The notes under the pieces were generated by a model. That model ran no database searches. It worked only from the letters and a program-made list of their open reading frames with translations, and was not told where the DNA came from. From JASFUX01 sp050050115 (lineage in GTDB: Bacteria > Pseudomonadota > Alphaproteobacteria > Caulobacterales > Maricaulaceae), in the NCBI GenBank assembly GCA_050050115.1, contig JASFUX010000031.1, positions 1 through 18,477 on the forward strand: a stretch of 18,477 nt of DNA. Reading direction: 5' to 3'. A program made the translations under genes and the position numbers. Shown one piece after another: positions 1-6,339 of this stretch; within the stretch, counting starts at the first letter, position 1; every line of letters begins with the position of its first letter.

Positions 1-500
1 CAGGCTGCGCCGATGGGGGTGATCACGAGAGGGATCAAGAAGAATAGCAAGAGATCCGACGGGTCTCGTATGCCTCCGAACATCGCCGCAAAAAGGAGCA
101 ACATGAGCGAAATCGCCCACGCGGTTCCAGGGATGGCTGTGATGTCGGAAACGGGTCGTGCAGACTCCGTTGCGCGAATGACTTGGACGACATACGTCCA
201 AATCGCGACGGGAACGCCGACGGCCAGCCCGACGACGGCGGCGATAAAAACGGCCTTCTCCGCCTCAGTGGGAAGGTTCACGCGCCAAAGAAGATCTAAG
301 ACGATGAGGCAGAGAACTGGGGCGGCGCTGGCCAACGCCATCGCCCGCCAAACCTTCGCCGCCGCTCTGCCAATCCGCGCGTCCTTGGAGTCCTCCAAGA
401 TGCGATGCCGACCCCGTGGCCTCAACCGCGCGCTGCGATAGTCCCGCTTGTTCTGAAAGCGCAGCTCGAACTTCGGCTCTTTGCGCAGCGGTATCCACAT
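1..500 (-). CDS. Multi-pass membrane protein of unknown function, C-terminus cut by the window edge
   Basis: The frame starts at an ATG at base 500 and stays open to base 1 with no stop, giving 166 residues of an incomplete protein. The start reads MWIPLRKEPKFELRF. The first 50 or so residues are basic and hydrophilic, which suggests a cytoplasmic N-terminus. Hydrophobic segments follow at about 54-74, 85-107, 127-143 and 150-166; the last ends FFLIPLVITPIGAA at the edge. Four helices are therefore visible and more may follow. No family motif is recognised. The start is uncertain: the frame is open further upstream, a GTG at 530 is possible, and no strong ribosome binding site precedes the ATG. 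It lies 52 bases downstream of the thermonuclease-like gene on the same strand. Sustained hydrophobicity separated by charged loops, absent from the other frames here, is the reason to call it coding. Confidence 0.6.
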   Translation of the reverse strand, partial: MWIPLRKEPKFELRFQNKRDYRSARLRPRGRHRILEDSKDARIGRAAAKVWRAMALASAAPVLCLIVLDLLWRVNLPTEAEKAVFIAAVVGLAVGVPVAIWTYVVQVIRATESARPVSDITAIPGTAWAISLMLLLFAAMFGGIRDPSDLLLFFLIPLVITPIGAA

Positions 501-552
501 AGATGCAGAATATGCTCGACCACTCGCCACCGCGAGCGGGAACGAAACGCCG

Positions 553-1152
553 CTAGTCCCGCCCGTCTGCACTTTGTGCTGCGGCCACAGCGCACCAATC
601 GTGCTCTTCGCCGTAAGGAACGCCGAGGTACGCAGCCAGCAGCCGCTCGGTCAGGTCCGAGCCGTCGGGCAGCTCGATCCGCGCGACGACGCGGCCGGCG
701 TAGGTTCCCCACTGCACGTCACGCAGCGACACCCGGTCGAGCGCCAGCGCACGCACATAGGCGCTCGCCGCCTCCGCCGCGATCCGCTCCGCTTCGCATT
801 CCGGTCCGCGGATCTCCGGCGTATCGACACCCTCGAGCCGAACCGACGTCAGCACTTCCTGGTCGACCCAGATCCGGGCGCGCACCTCGATCGTGTCGCC
901 GTCGATCACACGGATGACTTCAGCCGGAATGGGGCCCGGCAAAGTTCCATCGCTGAAGGCGGGACGTGTCGCCGTCGAGGACGGTGAGACCAAAGACGTT
1001 CCGATCGGAGCAGCGGCGGCCGGAGCCGTCGCCGCCCCGGATGACGGCGCAGCGGACGTTGCGGCCGGCGCGCACCCCGCCGATACGGAAACGACCGCCG
1101 TCGCAAGGACGGCGGCCGCTCCCGGGAAGGATATCGAACGAAGTGTGAACAT
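553..1152 (-). CDS. Thermonuclease-family (SNase-like) exported protein
   Basis: This 199-residue protein carries a staphylococcal-nuclease-like OB-fold domain (about residues 77-185). The catalytic pattern of the family is complete: the calcium-site stretch VIDGDT (D84, D86, T87), then R105 and E113 in VRLEGVDTPE, and R154 in TYAGRVVARI, corresponding to SNase R35, E43 and R87. Residues 1-27 form a signal peptide ending VSAGC. Cys27 could be lipidated, although Ser at -3 is a poor lipobox residue. An Ala/Ser/Pro-rich linker (28-75) follows, consistent with an envelope-tethered or secreted nuclease. The ATG at 1152 is preferred because it begins the signal peptide; a TTG at 1188 would add 12 cysteine-rich residues ahead of it. 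A GGGA abuts the ATG, so initiation looks weak. The family cleaves DNA or RNA with calcium; the actual substrate here is unknown. Confidence 0.85.
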   Translation of the reverse strand: MFTLRSISFPGAAAVLATAVVSVSAGCAPAATSAAPSSGAATAPAAAAPIGTSLVSPSSTATRPAFSDGTLPGPIPAEVIRVIDGDTIEVRARIWVDQEVLTSVRLEGVDTPEIRGPECEAERIAAEAASAYVRALALDRVSLRDVQWGTYAGRVVARIELPDGSDLTERLLAAYLGVPYGEEHDWCAVAAAQSADGRD

Positions 1153-1231
1153 TCCCAATCTAGGATCACATTCACAGCAACGCGTCAATATACGAGCATA
1201 CTAATCCACAATCTACTTTTACGTGTGGGCC

Positions 1232-2104
1232 CTACTCGCTGCCCGCAGCGTTCCCACTCGAGCCGCCCGCCGGCAGCGACAGGAACGGCACCGTCGAGTT
1301 CGGCGGCATGGTGGTCGGCAGCACGCCGTCCCAGCGCTCGACCGCGTTCAAGGAAATCAGCGAGGGATTGTCCCGCAGCGCGTCGCCGCGTGCGCGAATA
1401 GCCGCCGCTTCGGCCTCGCCGGCAAGCCGCACGGCGTCAGCCTCGGCCTGAGCCTGCACGACGCGGATCTGCGCGTTGGTGCGCTCGCGCTCAAGGTTCT
1501 GGTTAACCCGCTGGACCTCGACCTCGGCCTGCATCCGCGCCTCGATCGACGCCTCATAGGCGTCCGAGAAGTCGATGTTGTGGATGTCGAGGCCTTCGAT
1601 CTCGCCCGGGCCGGTGATCGCTTCAACGACGGCGGCCAGCGATTGGATGTTGAGCTCCTGGCGCGACTGCACCGCGGTGACGGCGTTGAACTGGCCGAAA
1701 GTGGTTTTGATCTGCTCGGCCGCGCGCGGATAGATCACCGCCTGCGTGTAGTTCGCAACCGTTCCGTAGTCGGCGTAGAGCTCGAGGATCGATTCCGTAT
1801 CGGGCCGGATGTAGTAAGTCAGCCGCACGGCCATCTCGGCGGGCTGCTGGTCACGCGAGTAGGCGACCATAACGCCCTCGCCCGACCAGTCGATGTACTG
1901 GCGGCGAATGTTCACCTTCCGCACCGTATGCACGAGCGGGATCTTGAAGTGCAGCCCCGGCCCGGCGACCTCGACGGCCTCGCCGAAGCGCAAAAGCACG
2001 CCCCGTTCGCCCTGCTCGATCGTATAAGCGGCCATCCGCCAGCCGACGAGCGCAAGCGCCGCCAGCACGACGAGCACGGCCGGTATGCCGATGAACTTGC
2101 CCAT
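1232..2104 (-). CDS. SPFH/band-7 (prohibitin-like) membrane protein
   Basis: This 290-residue protein has one N-terminal membrane helix (about 5-25), then the band-7/SPFH domain beginning YTIEQGERGVLLRFGEAVEV and continuing through GPGLHFKIPLVHTV (about 27-200). A long, charged, alanine-rich coiled coil follows (about 195-250), and the tail contains VERWDGVLPTTMPP, a motif frequent at the end of prohibitin-type bacterial members. SPFH proteins oligomerise into large membrane-bound rings and act as scaffolds or modulators of membrane proteases such as FtsH (HflK/HflC). No hflK partner or protease gene adjoins it, so it is not called hflC. A good Shine-Dalgarno, GGAGGG, lies just upstream of the ATG. 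It sits 119 bases downstream of the last tandem hydrolase on the same strand, so it may be read through from that operon or have its own promoter. Confidence 0.88.
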   Translation of the reverse strand: MGKFIGIPAVLVVLAALALVGWRMAAYTIEQGERGVLLRFGEAVEVAGPGLHFKIPLVHTVRKVNIRRQYIDWSGEGVMVAYSRDQQPAEMAVRLTYYIRPDTESILELYADYGTVANYTQAVIYPRAAEQIKTTFGQFNAVTAVQSRQELNIQSLAAVVEAITGPGEIEGLDIHNIDFSDAYEASIEARMQAEVEVQRVNQNLERERTNAQIRVVQAQAEADAVRLAGEAEAAAIRARGDALRDNPSLISLNAVERWDGVLPTTMPPNSTVPFLSLPAGGSSGNAAGSE

Positions 2105-2223
2105 GAACGTCCCTCCAAAGAGCGCGCGAAAAGCCGCGCTGTCTGGGGACGGATTTTATCGGAACGCCGTGGGCGCGGCAGGGGGAACGGATCGGCGCGA
2201 ATCCCGGTTAACGGCTCCGGCAC

Positions 2224-3174
2224 TTACTGTAGGCTTTCAATGAACCGGTCGACATGCGCGCGAATCTCGTCGGCGCGGGTGATGACGATGAAATGATCCC
2301 CGCCCTCGAAGGTCACAAGCTCGGCGTCTGGTATCTTCGAGGCGACCAAGACCGAACCTTCGTAGTCGGAGTTCTCATCAGCGTTCCCATGCAGAAGGAG
2401 CGTCGGCGCGCTGATGCGTTCGAGCGGCCATTCGTCGATCGCGGGATCGTCGCGCTGGAGGACGTCGTTCTCGATACCGGCGGCGCGATCCGCGAACGGG
2501 ACCTGAGACGAAATAAGTCCGCGCGCCATCGCGGCCTGCTCGGGATCGTCGGCGTCGAGTTCCGGCATGAACGCCGGCCCGAGCACCCCCAAAAGCGGCC
2601 CGGCGACCGCCCACATGGTGAGGTCCTGCATGAGAGCGTCCGAAACGTCCACGCCGGGCCAATCGTCGGGAAGCGGTTCATAGTCGACCTCAGGGCCATA
2701 GAGGATCAGACCACGAGTGCGATCAGGATGCCTCAACGCAAACTGCAGCCCAAGATAGCCGCCGCCCGAGGCTCCGTAGACGACGACGCGATCGATCCCC
2801 AACTCGTCGAGCAGTGCGGCGAAGAGATCAGCTTGTTCCTCGAACGTCGCGCCTGAACTCAGTGGCGTGCGCAGATAACCGGGGCGCGACACGGCGATCG
2901 TCATCGTCCCCGCGTAGCGTTCAGGCGCCGCACGACGCGCGACCAAGGCCTGATCGTATCCGCCCGGCGTGCCGTGCAGGACGAGCATTGGAACGCCCTC
3001 CCCGACGACGGCGTATTCGATCTCGCCCAGCGCAGTGGCGACGACTTCGCTGCCGGCTTCTAGATCCCGCACGCGGTCGGCGCGCCACAGCGAAAACATG
3101 ACCGCCGAGGCGCCGACGGTGATCGCGACGACGCCGATGACAACGACGACGACGCGCAAGAGCCACTTGAGCAC
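2224..3174 (-). CDS. Membrane-anchored alpha/beta hydrolase, tandem copy 4 (subtype A)
   Basis: The 316-residue product has a short basic N-terminus (MLKWLLR) and one hydrophobic helix (about 5-29), predicting a signal anchor with the catalytic domain in the periplasm. The hydrolase core shows the oxyanion-loop motif LHGTPGGYDQ (66-75), SRPGYLRTP (96-104), nucleophile elbow YGASGGG with Ser136, acid Asp266 in HGNADENS, and His294 in GGDHFIVITR. The triad is complete. Translation starts at GTG 3174, which is aligned with the starts of the other three copies and preceded by GGGAGG five bases upstream. It is the last of four tandem paralogues and is separated from copy 3 by 126 bases, the widest gap in the array, so a separate promoter is possible. 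It resembles copy 1 more than its neighbours (GGGY elbow, LSSG-TFEEQADLFAAL, DPA-DEWPL). Substrate unknown; esterase, lactonase or peptidase activity are all possible. Confidence 0.9.
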   Translation of the reverse strand: MLKWLLRVVVVVIGVVAITVGASAVMFSLWRADRVRDLEAGSEVVATALGEIEYAVVGEGVPMLVLHGTPGGYDQALVARRAAPERYAGTMTIAVSRPGYLRTPLSSGATFEEQADLFAALLDELGIDRVVVYGASGGGYLGLQFALRHPDRTRGLILYGPEVDYEPLPDDWPGVDVSDALMQDLTMWAVAGPLLGVLGPAFMPELDADDPEQAAMARGLISSQVPFADRAAGIENDVLQRDDPAIDEWPLERISAPTLLLHGNADENSDYEGSVLVASKIPDAELVTFEGGDHFIVITRADEIRAHVDRFIESLQ

Positions 3175-3300
3175 GCAAACCTCCCGACGATCTCTCGCGG
3201 CGGAAGAACGCGCACGCCGCTCTTATGAGATGCGCGCAAGCTGCGTTGCGGATCCGTCTTGTGCTGAATTTTCCGCGTCAGAGGTCGCCGAGGCCACGCC

Positions 3301-4239
3301 TTACTCCAGTTCGTCCAGGAAACGCTCCACCTCGGCGTTCAATTCGGGGGCGCGGGTGAGCACGATGTAGTGGTTCCCGCCTTCGTAGGTGACCAACTCC
3401 GCGTTCGGAATGCGCGCCGCGGCGGCAAGCGAGCCTTCGTAGGGCGCGTTCTCGTCAGCGTTCCCGTGCAGGATCAGCGTCGGGACCGCGAGATCCTCCA
3501 GAGGCCAACCCGCAACGTCGAGGCGCGCAAGCTCAACCCGGTCGTTCGCCCAGCCCTCGGTCCGGCGGTTCATCGGAACCACCGTCCGCACCATTTCCGC
3601 AGCCGAAGCAGCTTGTAGCGGGTCCTCCGGATCATAGTCAGGCGTGAGCGAGGCGACGAGGTTCGCGCCCATCGCCCAGGAAGCCAGGTCCGACATCAGC
3701 ATCGTGGTCGCGCCCGGCGACGGGCCCCCGCCGGGCTCGCCGATCGGCGTCAGAACCGGCACGACGAGCAACAGGCCCTCGACGCGCTCAGGGTGGCGCA
3801 GCGCAAACTGCAGCCCCGAAGGCGCGCCGCCCGAGCCGGCGTAAACCACTGCGCGCTCGATCTCCAGCTCGTCGAGAAGCGCCGCATACAAATCGGCTTG
3901 CTCAGCCGGCGTCCGGCCGGACTCGATCGGGGTGCGCAGATAGCCTGGTCGCGACACCGAGATGAAACGGACATCCTCATAAGATTCTGGCCGCACGCGC
4001 CAAGCAATGAGCCCTTGGTCATAGCCGCCCGGCGTGCCGTGGATCATCAACCGCGGCGTTCCTTGCCCGACGTCAGCGTACTCGACCGGACCGCGCGCAG
4101 TCTCGATCACCTGGCTGTCGGCTTCAAGGGCGCGCACATGTCCGCCCTTCCAGATCGAAAACGCGACGAACGCGCCGCCGACCGCCACAACCACGACGGC
4201 GATCAGTCCACAGACGATGCGCAAGAGCCATTTGAGCAT
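3301..4239 (-). CDS. Membrane-anchored alpha/beta hydrolase, tandem copy 3 (subtype B)
   Basis: The 312-residue product has the same plan as its neighbours: MLKWLLR, an anchor helix (about 5-29), and a periplasmic hydrolase domain. Visible motifs are MIHGTPGGYDQ (65-75), SRPGYLRTP (96-104), elbow YAGSGGAPSG with presumed nucleophile Ser136, Asp262 in HGNADENAPYEGS, and His290 in GGNHYIVLTR. The elbow is Ala-Gly-Ser-Gly-Gly rather than the usual Gly-x-Ser-x-Gly; small residues still flank the serine, so activity is plausible. The cap region (about 160-235) differs most from the other copies, as expected if substrates differ. GGGAGG lies about nine bases before the ATG at 4239. Only 29 bases separate it from copy 2, so the two are almost certainly cotranscribed. 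It matches copy 2 most closely, including a nearly identical 60-base block over the oxyanion loop. Confidence 0.9.
   Translation of the reverse strand: MLKWLLRIVCGLIAVVVVAVGGAFVAFSIWKGGHVRALEADSQVIETARGPVEYADVGQGTPRLMIHGTPGGYDQGLIAWRVRPESYEDVRFISVSRPGYLRTPIESGRTPAEQADLYAALLDELEIERAVVYAGSGGAPSGLQFALRHPERVEGLLLVVPVLTPIGEPGGGPSPGATTMLMSDLASWAMGANLVASLTPDYDPEDPLQAASAAEMVRTVVPMNRRTEGWANDRVELARLDVAGWPLEDLAVPTLILHGNADENAPYEGSLAAAARIPNAELVTYEGGNHYIVLTRAPELNAEVERFLDELE
4021..4080 (-). repeat. 60-base near-identical block in tandem hydrolase copy 3
   Basis: This block differs from 4992-5051 in copy 2 at one base only (A at 4050, G at 5021). It encodes the run from the tyrosine before ADVGQGTPRLMIHG through the GTPGGY oxyanion loop. 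Similarity falls sharply on its 3' side, which points to recent duplication or gene conversion. Confidence 0.9.
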
Positions 4240-4268
4240 TGTGGTTTCCTCCCGCTTCGCGGCCCCAA

Positions 4269-5210
4269 TTAGTCCGGCAGACCTTCGATGAAGCCCTCCA
4301 CCTCCGCGCTCAGCTCCGCAGCGCGGGTGATGACGATGAAGTGGTTCCCGCCTTCGTAGGTGATCAACTCGGCGTTCGGGATGCGCGCCGCAGCGGCGGC
4401 CGAGCCTTCGTACGGCGCGTTCTCGTCGGCGTTCCCGTGCAGGAACAACGTAGGGACTTGCAGCTCCTCGAGCGGCCAGGTCGCAACGTCGAGGGATCTG
4501 AACTGGGTCATGTCGTTTTCCATCCCGTCGGTGCGCAATCCGAGCGGGACCCCCGACGCGATGATCAGCTTCGCCGACGCGGTTTGGACCGGATCGTCAA
4601 GATCGATGTCGGGCAGCATCATCGGCAAAAGACGGTCGCCCATGGCCCACACCGCCATGTCCGACATCAGCGACTCGGTCAGGCTGACCCGCCCCGCGCC
4701 TTCCTCGGACTCCATGCGTTCGAGCAGCGGCACAGCGAGCACCAGCGCCCTGGTCCGCTCGGGGTGCCTCAACGCAAACTGCAGCCCCGACGGGGCGCCG
4801 CCGGACCCGGCGTACACCACGACCTGATCGATCCCGAGCTCGTCGAGGAGCGCGGCGTAGAGGTCGGCCTGCTCGGCCGGGGTGCGCCCGGACTCGACCG
4901 GCGTGCGCAGGTAGCCCGGCCGCGACACGGTTATGAAGCGCACGTTCGGGTAGGCCTCAGGCCGCACGCGGTGGGCGACAAGCGTCTGGTCATAGCCGCC
5001 CGGCGTGCCGTGGATCATCAGCCGCGGCGTTCCTTGCCCGACGTCAGCGTATTCGATGTCGCCAAGCGCCGTGGCGATGACTTCGCTCCCCGCCTCCAGT
5101 TCGCGGACCTGCCCGCTCTTCCAGATCGAGAAAGCGACGAACACGCCGCCTACGAACAAAACGACGACGGCGATCAGACCGACGATGATGCGCACGAGCC
5201 ATTTGAGCAT
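4269..5210 (-). CDS. Membrane-anchored alpha/beta hydrolase, tandem copy 2 (subtype B)
   Basis: The 313-residue product begins MLKWLVRIIVGLIAVV, with an anchor helix at about 5-29 and a periplasmic alpha/beta-hydrolase domain. Motifs sit at the same residue numbers as in copy 3: HGTPGGYDQ (67-75), SRPGYLRTP (96-104), YAGSGGAPSG with Ser136, HGNADENAPYEGS with Asp262, and GGNHFIVITR with His290. It shares the B-type elbow and the phrase ESGRTPAEQADLYAALLDEL with copy 3. The cap segment (about 160-235) is the main divergence. AGGAAG lies seven bases before the ATG at 5210. It follows copy 1 after 60 bases containing a 7-bp hairpin. All reading frames in the array are intact, so the copies are presumably under selection and not decaying duplicates. 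Substrate unknown. Confidence 0.9.
   Translation of the reverse strand: MLKWLVRIIVGLIAVVVLFVGGVFVAFSIWKSGQVRELEAGSEVIATALGDIEYADVGQGTPRLMIHGTPGGYDQTLVAHRVRPEAYPNVRFITVSRPGYLRTPVESGRTPAEQADLYAALLDELGIDQVVVYAGSGGAPSGLQFALRHPERTRALVLAVPLLERMESEEGAGRVSLTESLMSDMAVWAMGDRLLPMMLPDIDLDDPVQTASAKLIIASGVPLGLRTDGMENDMTQFRSLDVATWPLEELQVPTLFLHGNADENAPYEGSAAAAARIPNAELITYEGGNHFIVITRAAELSAEVEGFIEGLPD
4992..5051 (-). repeat. 60-base near-identical block in tandem hydrolase copy 2
   Basis: Partner of 4021-4080, with 59 of 60 bases the same by direct comparison. Confidence 0.9.
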
Positions 5211-5234
5211 TTCGGATCTTCCTGTTGCCGCAGT

Positions 5235-5251
5235 GGCGCGAAGGTCGCGCC
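5235..5251. other. Perfect 7-bp hairpin between tandem hydrolase copies 1 and 2
   Basis: GGCGCGA, a three-base loop and TCGCGCC lie in the 60-base spacer between copy 1 (stop at 5271) and copy 2 (start at 5210). No T-run follows on the minus strand, so it is a poor intrinsic terminator. It could be an mRNA processing or stability element, or it could attenuate expression of the downstream copies. Confidence 0.5.
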
Positions 5252-5270
5252 TCGTTGAAGTTGAACGCCA

Positions 5271-6221
5271 TCAATCCGCTAACTGAGTGACGAAACGAAG
5301 CACATGCGCGTGGACCTCATCAGCACGCGTCACAGTGATGAAGTGATCACCATCGTCGAAGGTGATCAGTTCAGCATTGGGGATGCTCGCCGCGACGCGA
5401 ACAGAACCCTCGTATGCAGAATTCTCGTCGGCGTTTCCGTGCAAGATCAGCGTCGGCGCAGTGATGCGCGCAAGCGGCCATTCATCAACCGCGGGATCGC
5501 TGCGCTGACGAAGGTCGTTTTCCCGTCCCGCCGCCCTTGCGTTGACCGGAACAACCGAGGCGGCCAAGCCCTGCGCAAGGGCAACCTGCTTTGCGTCACT
5601 CGTATCGAGTTCCGAGATTGCCCGCGTCCCGAAGACCGACATGAGAGGACCGCTCGCCGCCCACATGACGAGCTCTTCTCCCAGCCCCGAAGAATCGACG
5701 CCGCTCCAGTCTTCGGGAAGCGGCTCGTAGCTCACCGAAGGGGCGTAGAGAATGAGACCGCTGCAGCGATCAGGGTGCCGGAGCGCAAACTGAAGACCCG
5801 CATAGCCGCCCCCGGAGGCGGCATAGACAATGACCCGATCGATCTCCAGCTCGTCGAGGAGCGCGGCAAACAAATCCGCCTGCTCTTCAAACGTCCTGCC
5901 TGACGATAAAGGCGTACGCAAATAGCCCGGTCGCGAGACTGCGATCGTTCGCCAACCGTCGTAGTTCTCCGGCGCGATGCGGCGGCCGAACGAAACCTGA
6001 TCGTAGCCGCCGGGCGTGCCGTGAAGGTACAGGACCGGGGTTCCCTCGCCGGCGACAGCGACCTCGATATCTCCGCGCTCAGTAGCGATGATCTCGCTGT
6101 CTGCTTCCAGTGCCCGCGCAATATTCGATTTCCAAAGAAAGAACGACACCGTCGCGCCGCCGACGGCCAGAGCGACCACCGCGATCAGTCCGACGACGAT
6201 GCGCAAGAGCCATTTGAACAT
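5271..6221 (-). CDS. Membrane-anchored alpha/beta hydrolase, tandem copy 1, first gene of the array (subtype A)
   Basis: The 316-residue product starts MFKWLLRIVVGLIAVV, with an anchor helix at about 5-29. The hydrolase core has YLHGTPGGYDQ (65-75), SRPGYLRTP (96-104), elbow YAASGGGYAG with Ser136, HGNADENS with Asp265, and DGDHFITVTR with His293. The ATG at 6221 is chosen over an in-frame TTG at 6248 because GAGGGGAG lies six bases upstream of the ATG and because it aligns with the starts of the other copies. It is the promoter-proximal gene of the array: the 118 bases before it hold a sigma-70-like promoter and a near-palindrome. It pairs with copy 4 by LSSGRTFEEQADLFAALLDEL, the GGGY elbow, the SYEPLPEDW cap motif and SDPAVDEWPL. 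Family members with the HGTPGG and SRPGY motifs are widespread and mostly uncharacterised. Confidence 0.9.
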   Translation of the reverse strand: MFKWLLRIVVGLIAVVALAVGGATVSFFLWKSNIARALEADSEIIATERGDIEVAVAGEGTPVLYLHGTPGGYDQVSFGRRIAPENYDGWRTIAVSRPGYLRTPLSSGRTFEEQADLFAALLDELEIDRVIVYAASGGGYAGLQFALRHPDRCSGLILYAPSVSYEPLPEDWSGVDSSGLGEELVMWAASGPLMSVFGTRAISELDTSDAKQVALAQGLAASVVPVNARAAGRENDLRQRSDPAVDEWPLARITAPTLILHGNADENSAYEGSVRVAASIPNAELITFDDGDHFITVTRADEVHAHVLRFVTQLAD

Positions 6222-6227
6222 GGCGGT

Positions 6228-6235
6228 CTCCCCTC
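6228..6235 (-). promoter_or_regulatory. Ribosome binding site fixing the start of tandem hydrolase copy 1
   Basis: GAGGGGAG on the minus strand ends six bases before the ATG at 6221. It decides against the in-frame TTG at 6248, which lies upstream of this site. Confidence 0.75.
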
Positions 6236-6281
6236 TGGCGGTCCGCAACGGAATGCAGGCGCTCTTTTTTGTATGAGAGGG

Positions 6282-6309
6282 ACTTTATCGAATTTCAATA
6301 AATCGTCAA
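6282..6309 (-). promoter_or_regulatory. Probable promoter of the tandem hydrolase array, containing a near-palindrome
   Basis: On the minus strand TTGACG (6309-6304) and TAAAGT (6287-6282) are 16 bases apart, a plausible sigma-70-type pair. The spacer and part of the -10 are occupied by TTATTGAAATTCGATAA (6301-6285), an inverted repeat of TTATTGAA and TTCGATAA around a central A with one mismatched pair. A repressor bound there would block the promoter. The site lies about 60 bases upstream of the copy 1 ATG. Confidence 0.5.
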
Positions 6310-6339
6310 GAGCGCGCGCGGCTCGGCTTGCAACGTTGC

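Noticed and set aside
1153..1188. Upstream TTG start for the thermonuclease-like protein
   Set aside because: It would place 12 cysteine-rich residues before an otherwise normal signal peptide.
1223..2296. 357-codon plus-strand open frame opposite the SPFH gene
   Set aside because: Antisense shadow; the minus strand has a full SPFH protein with a good ribosome binding site.
4239..5258. 339-codon plus-strand open frame opposite hydrolase copy 2
   Set aside because: It mirrors the coding frame of the hydrolase, and similar antisense frames lie over the other copies. This reflects codon bias, not an overlapping gene.
6330..6339. GCAACGTTGC palindrome just after the esterase stop
   Set aside because: Ten bases of self-complementary sequence with no loop or T-run; too short to call a terminator or operator.
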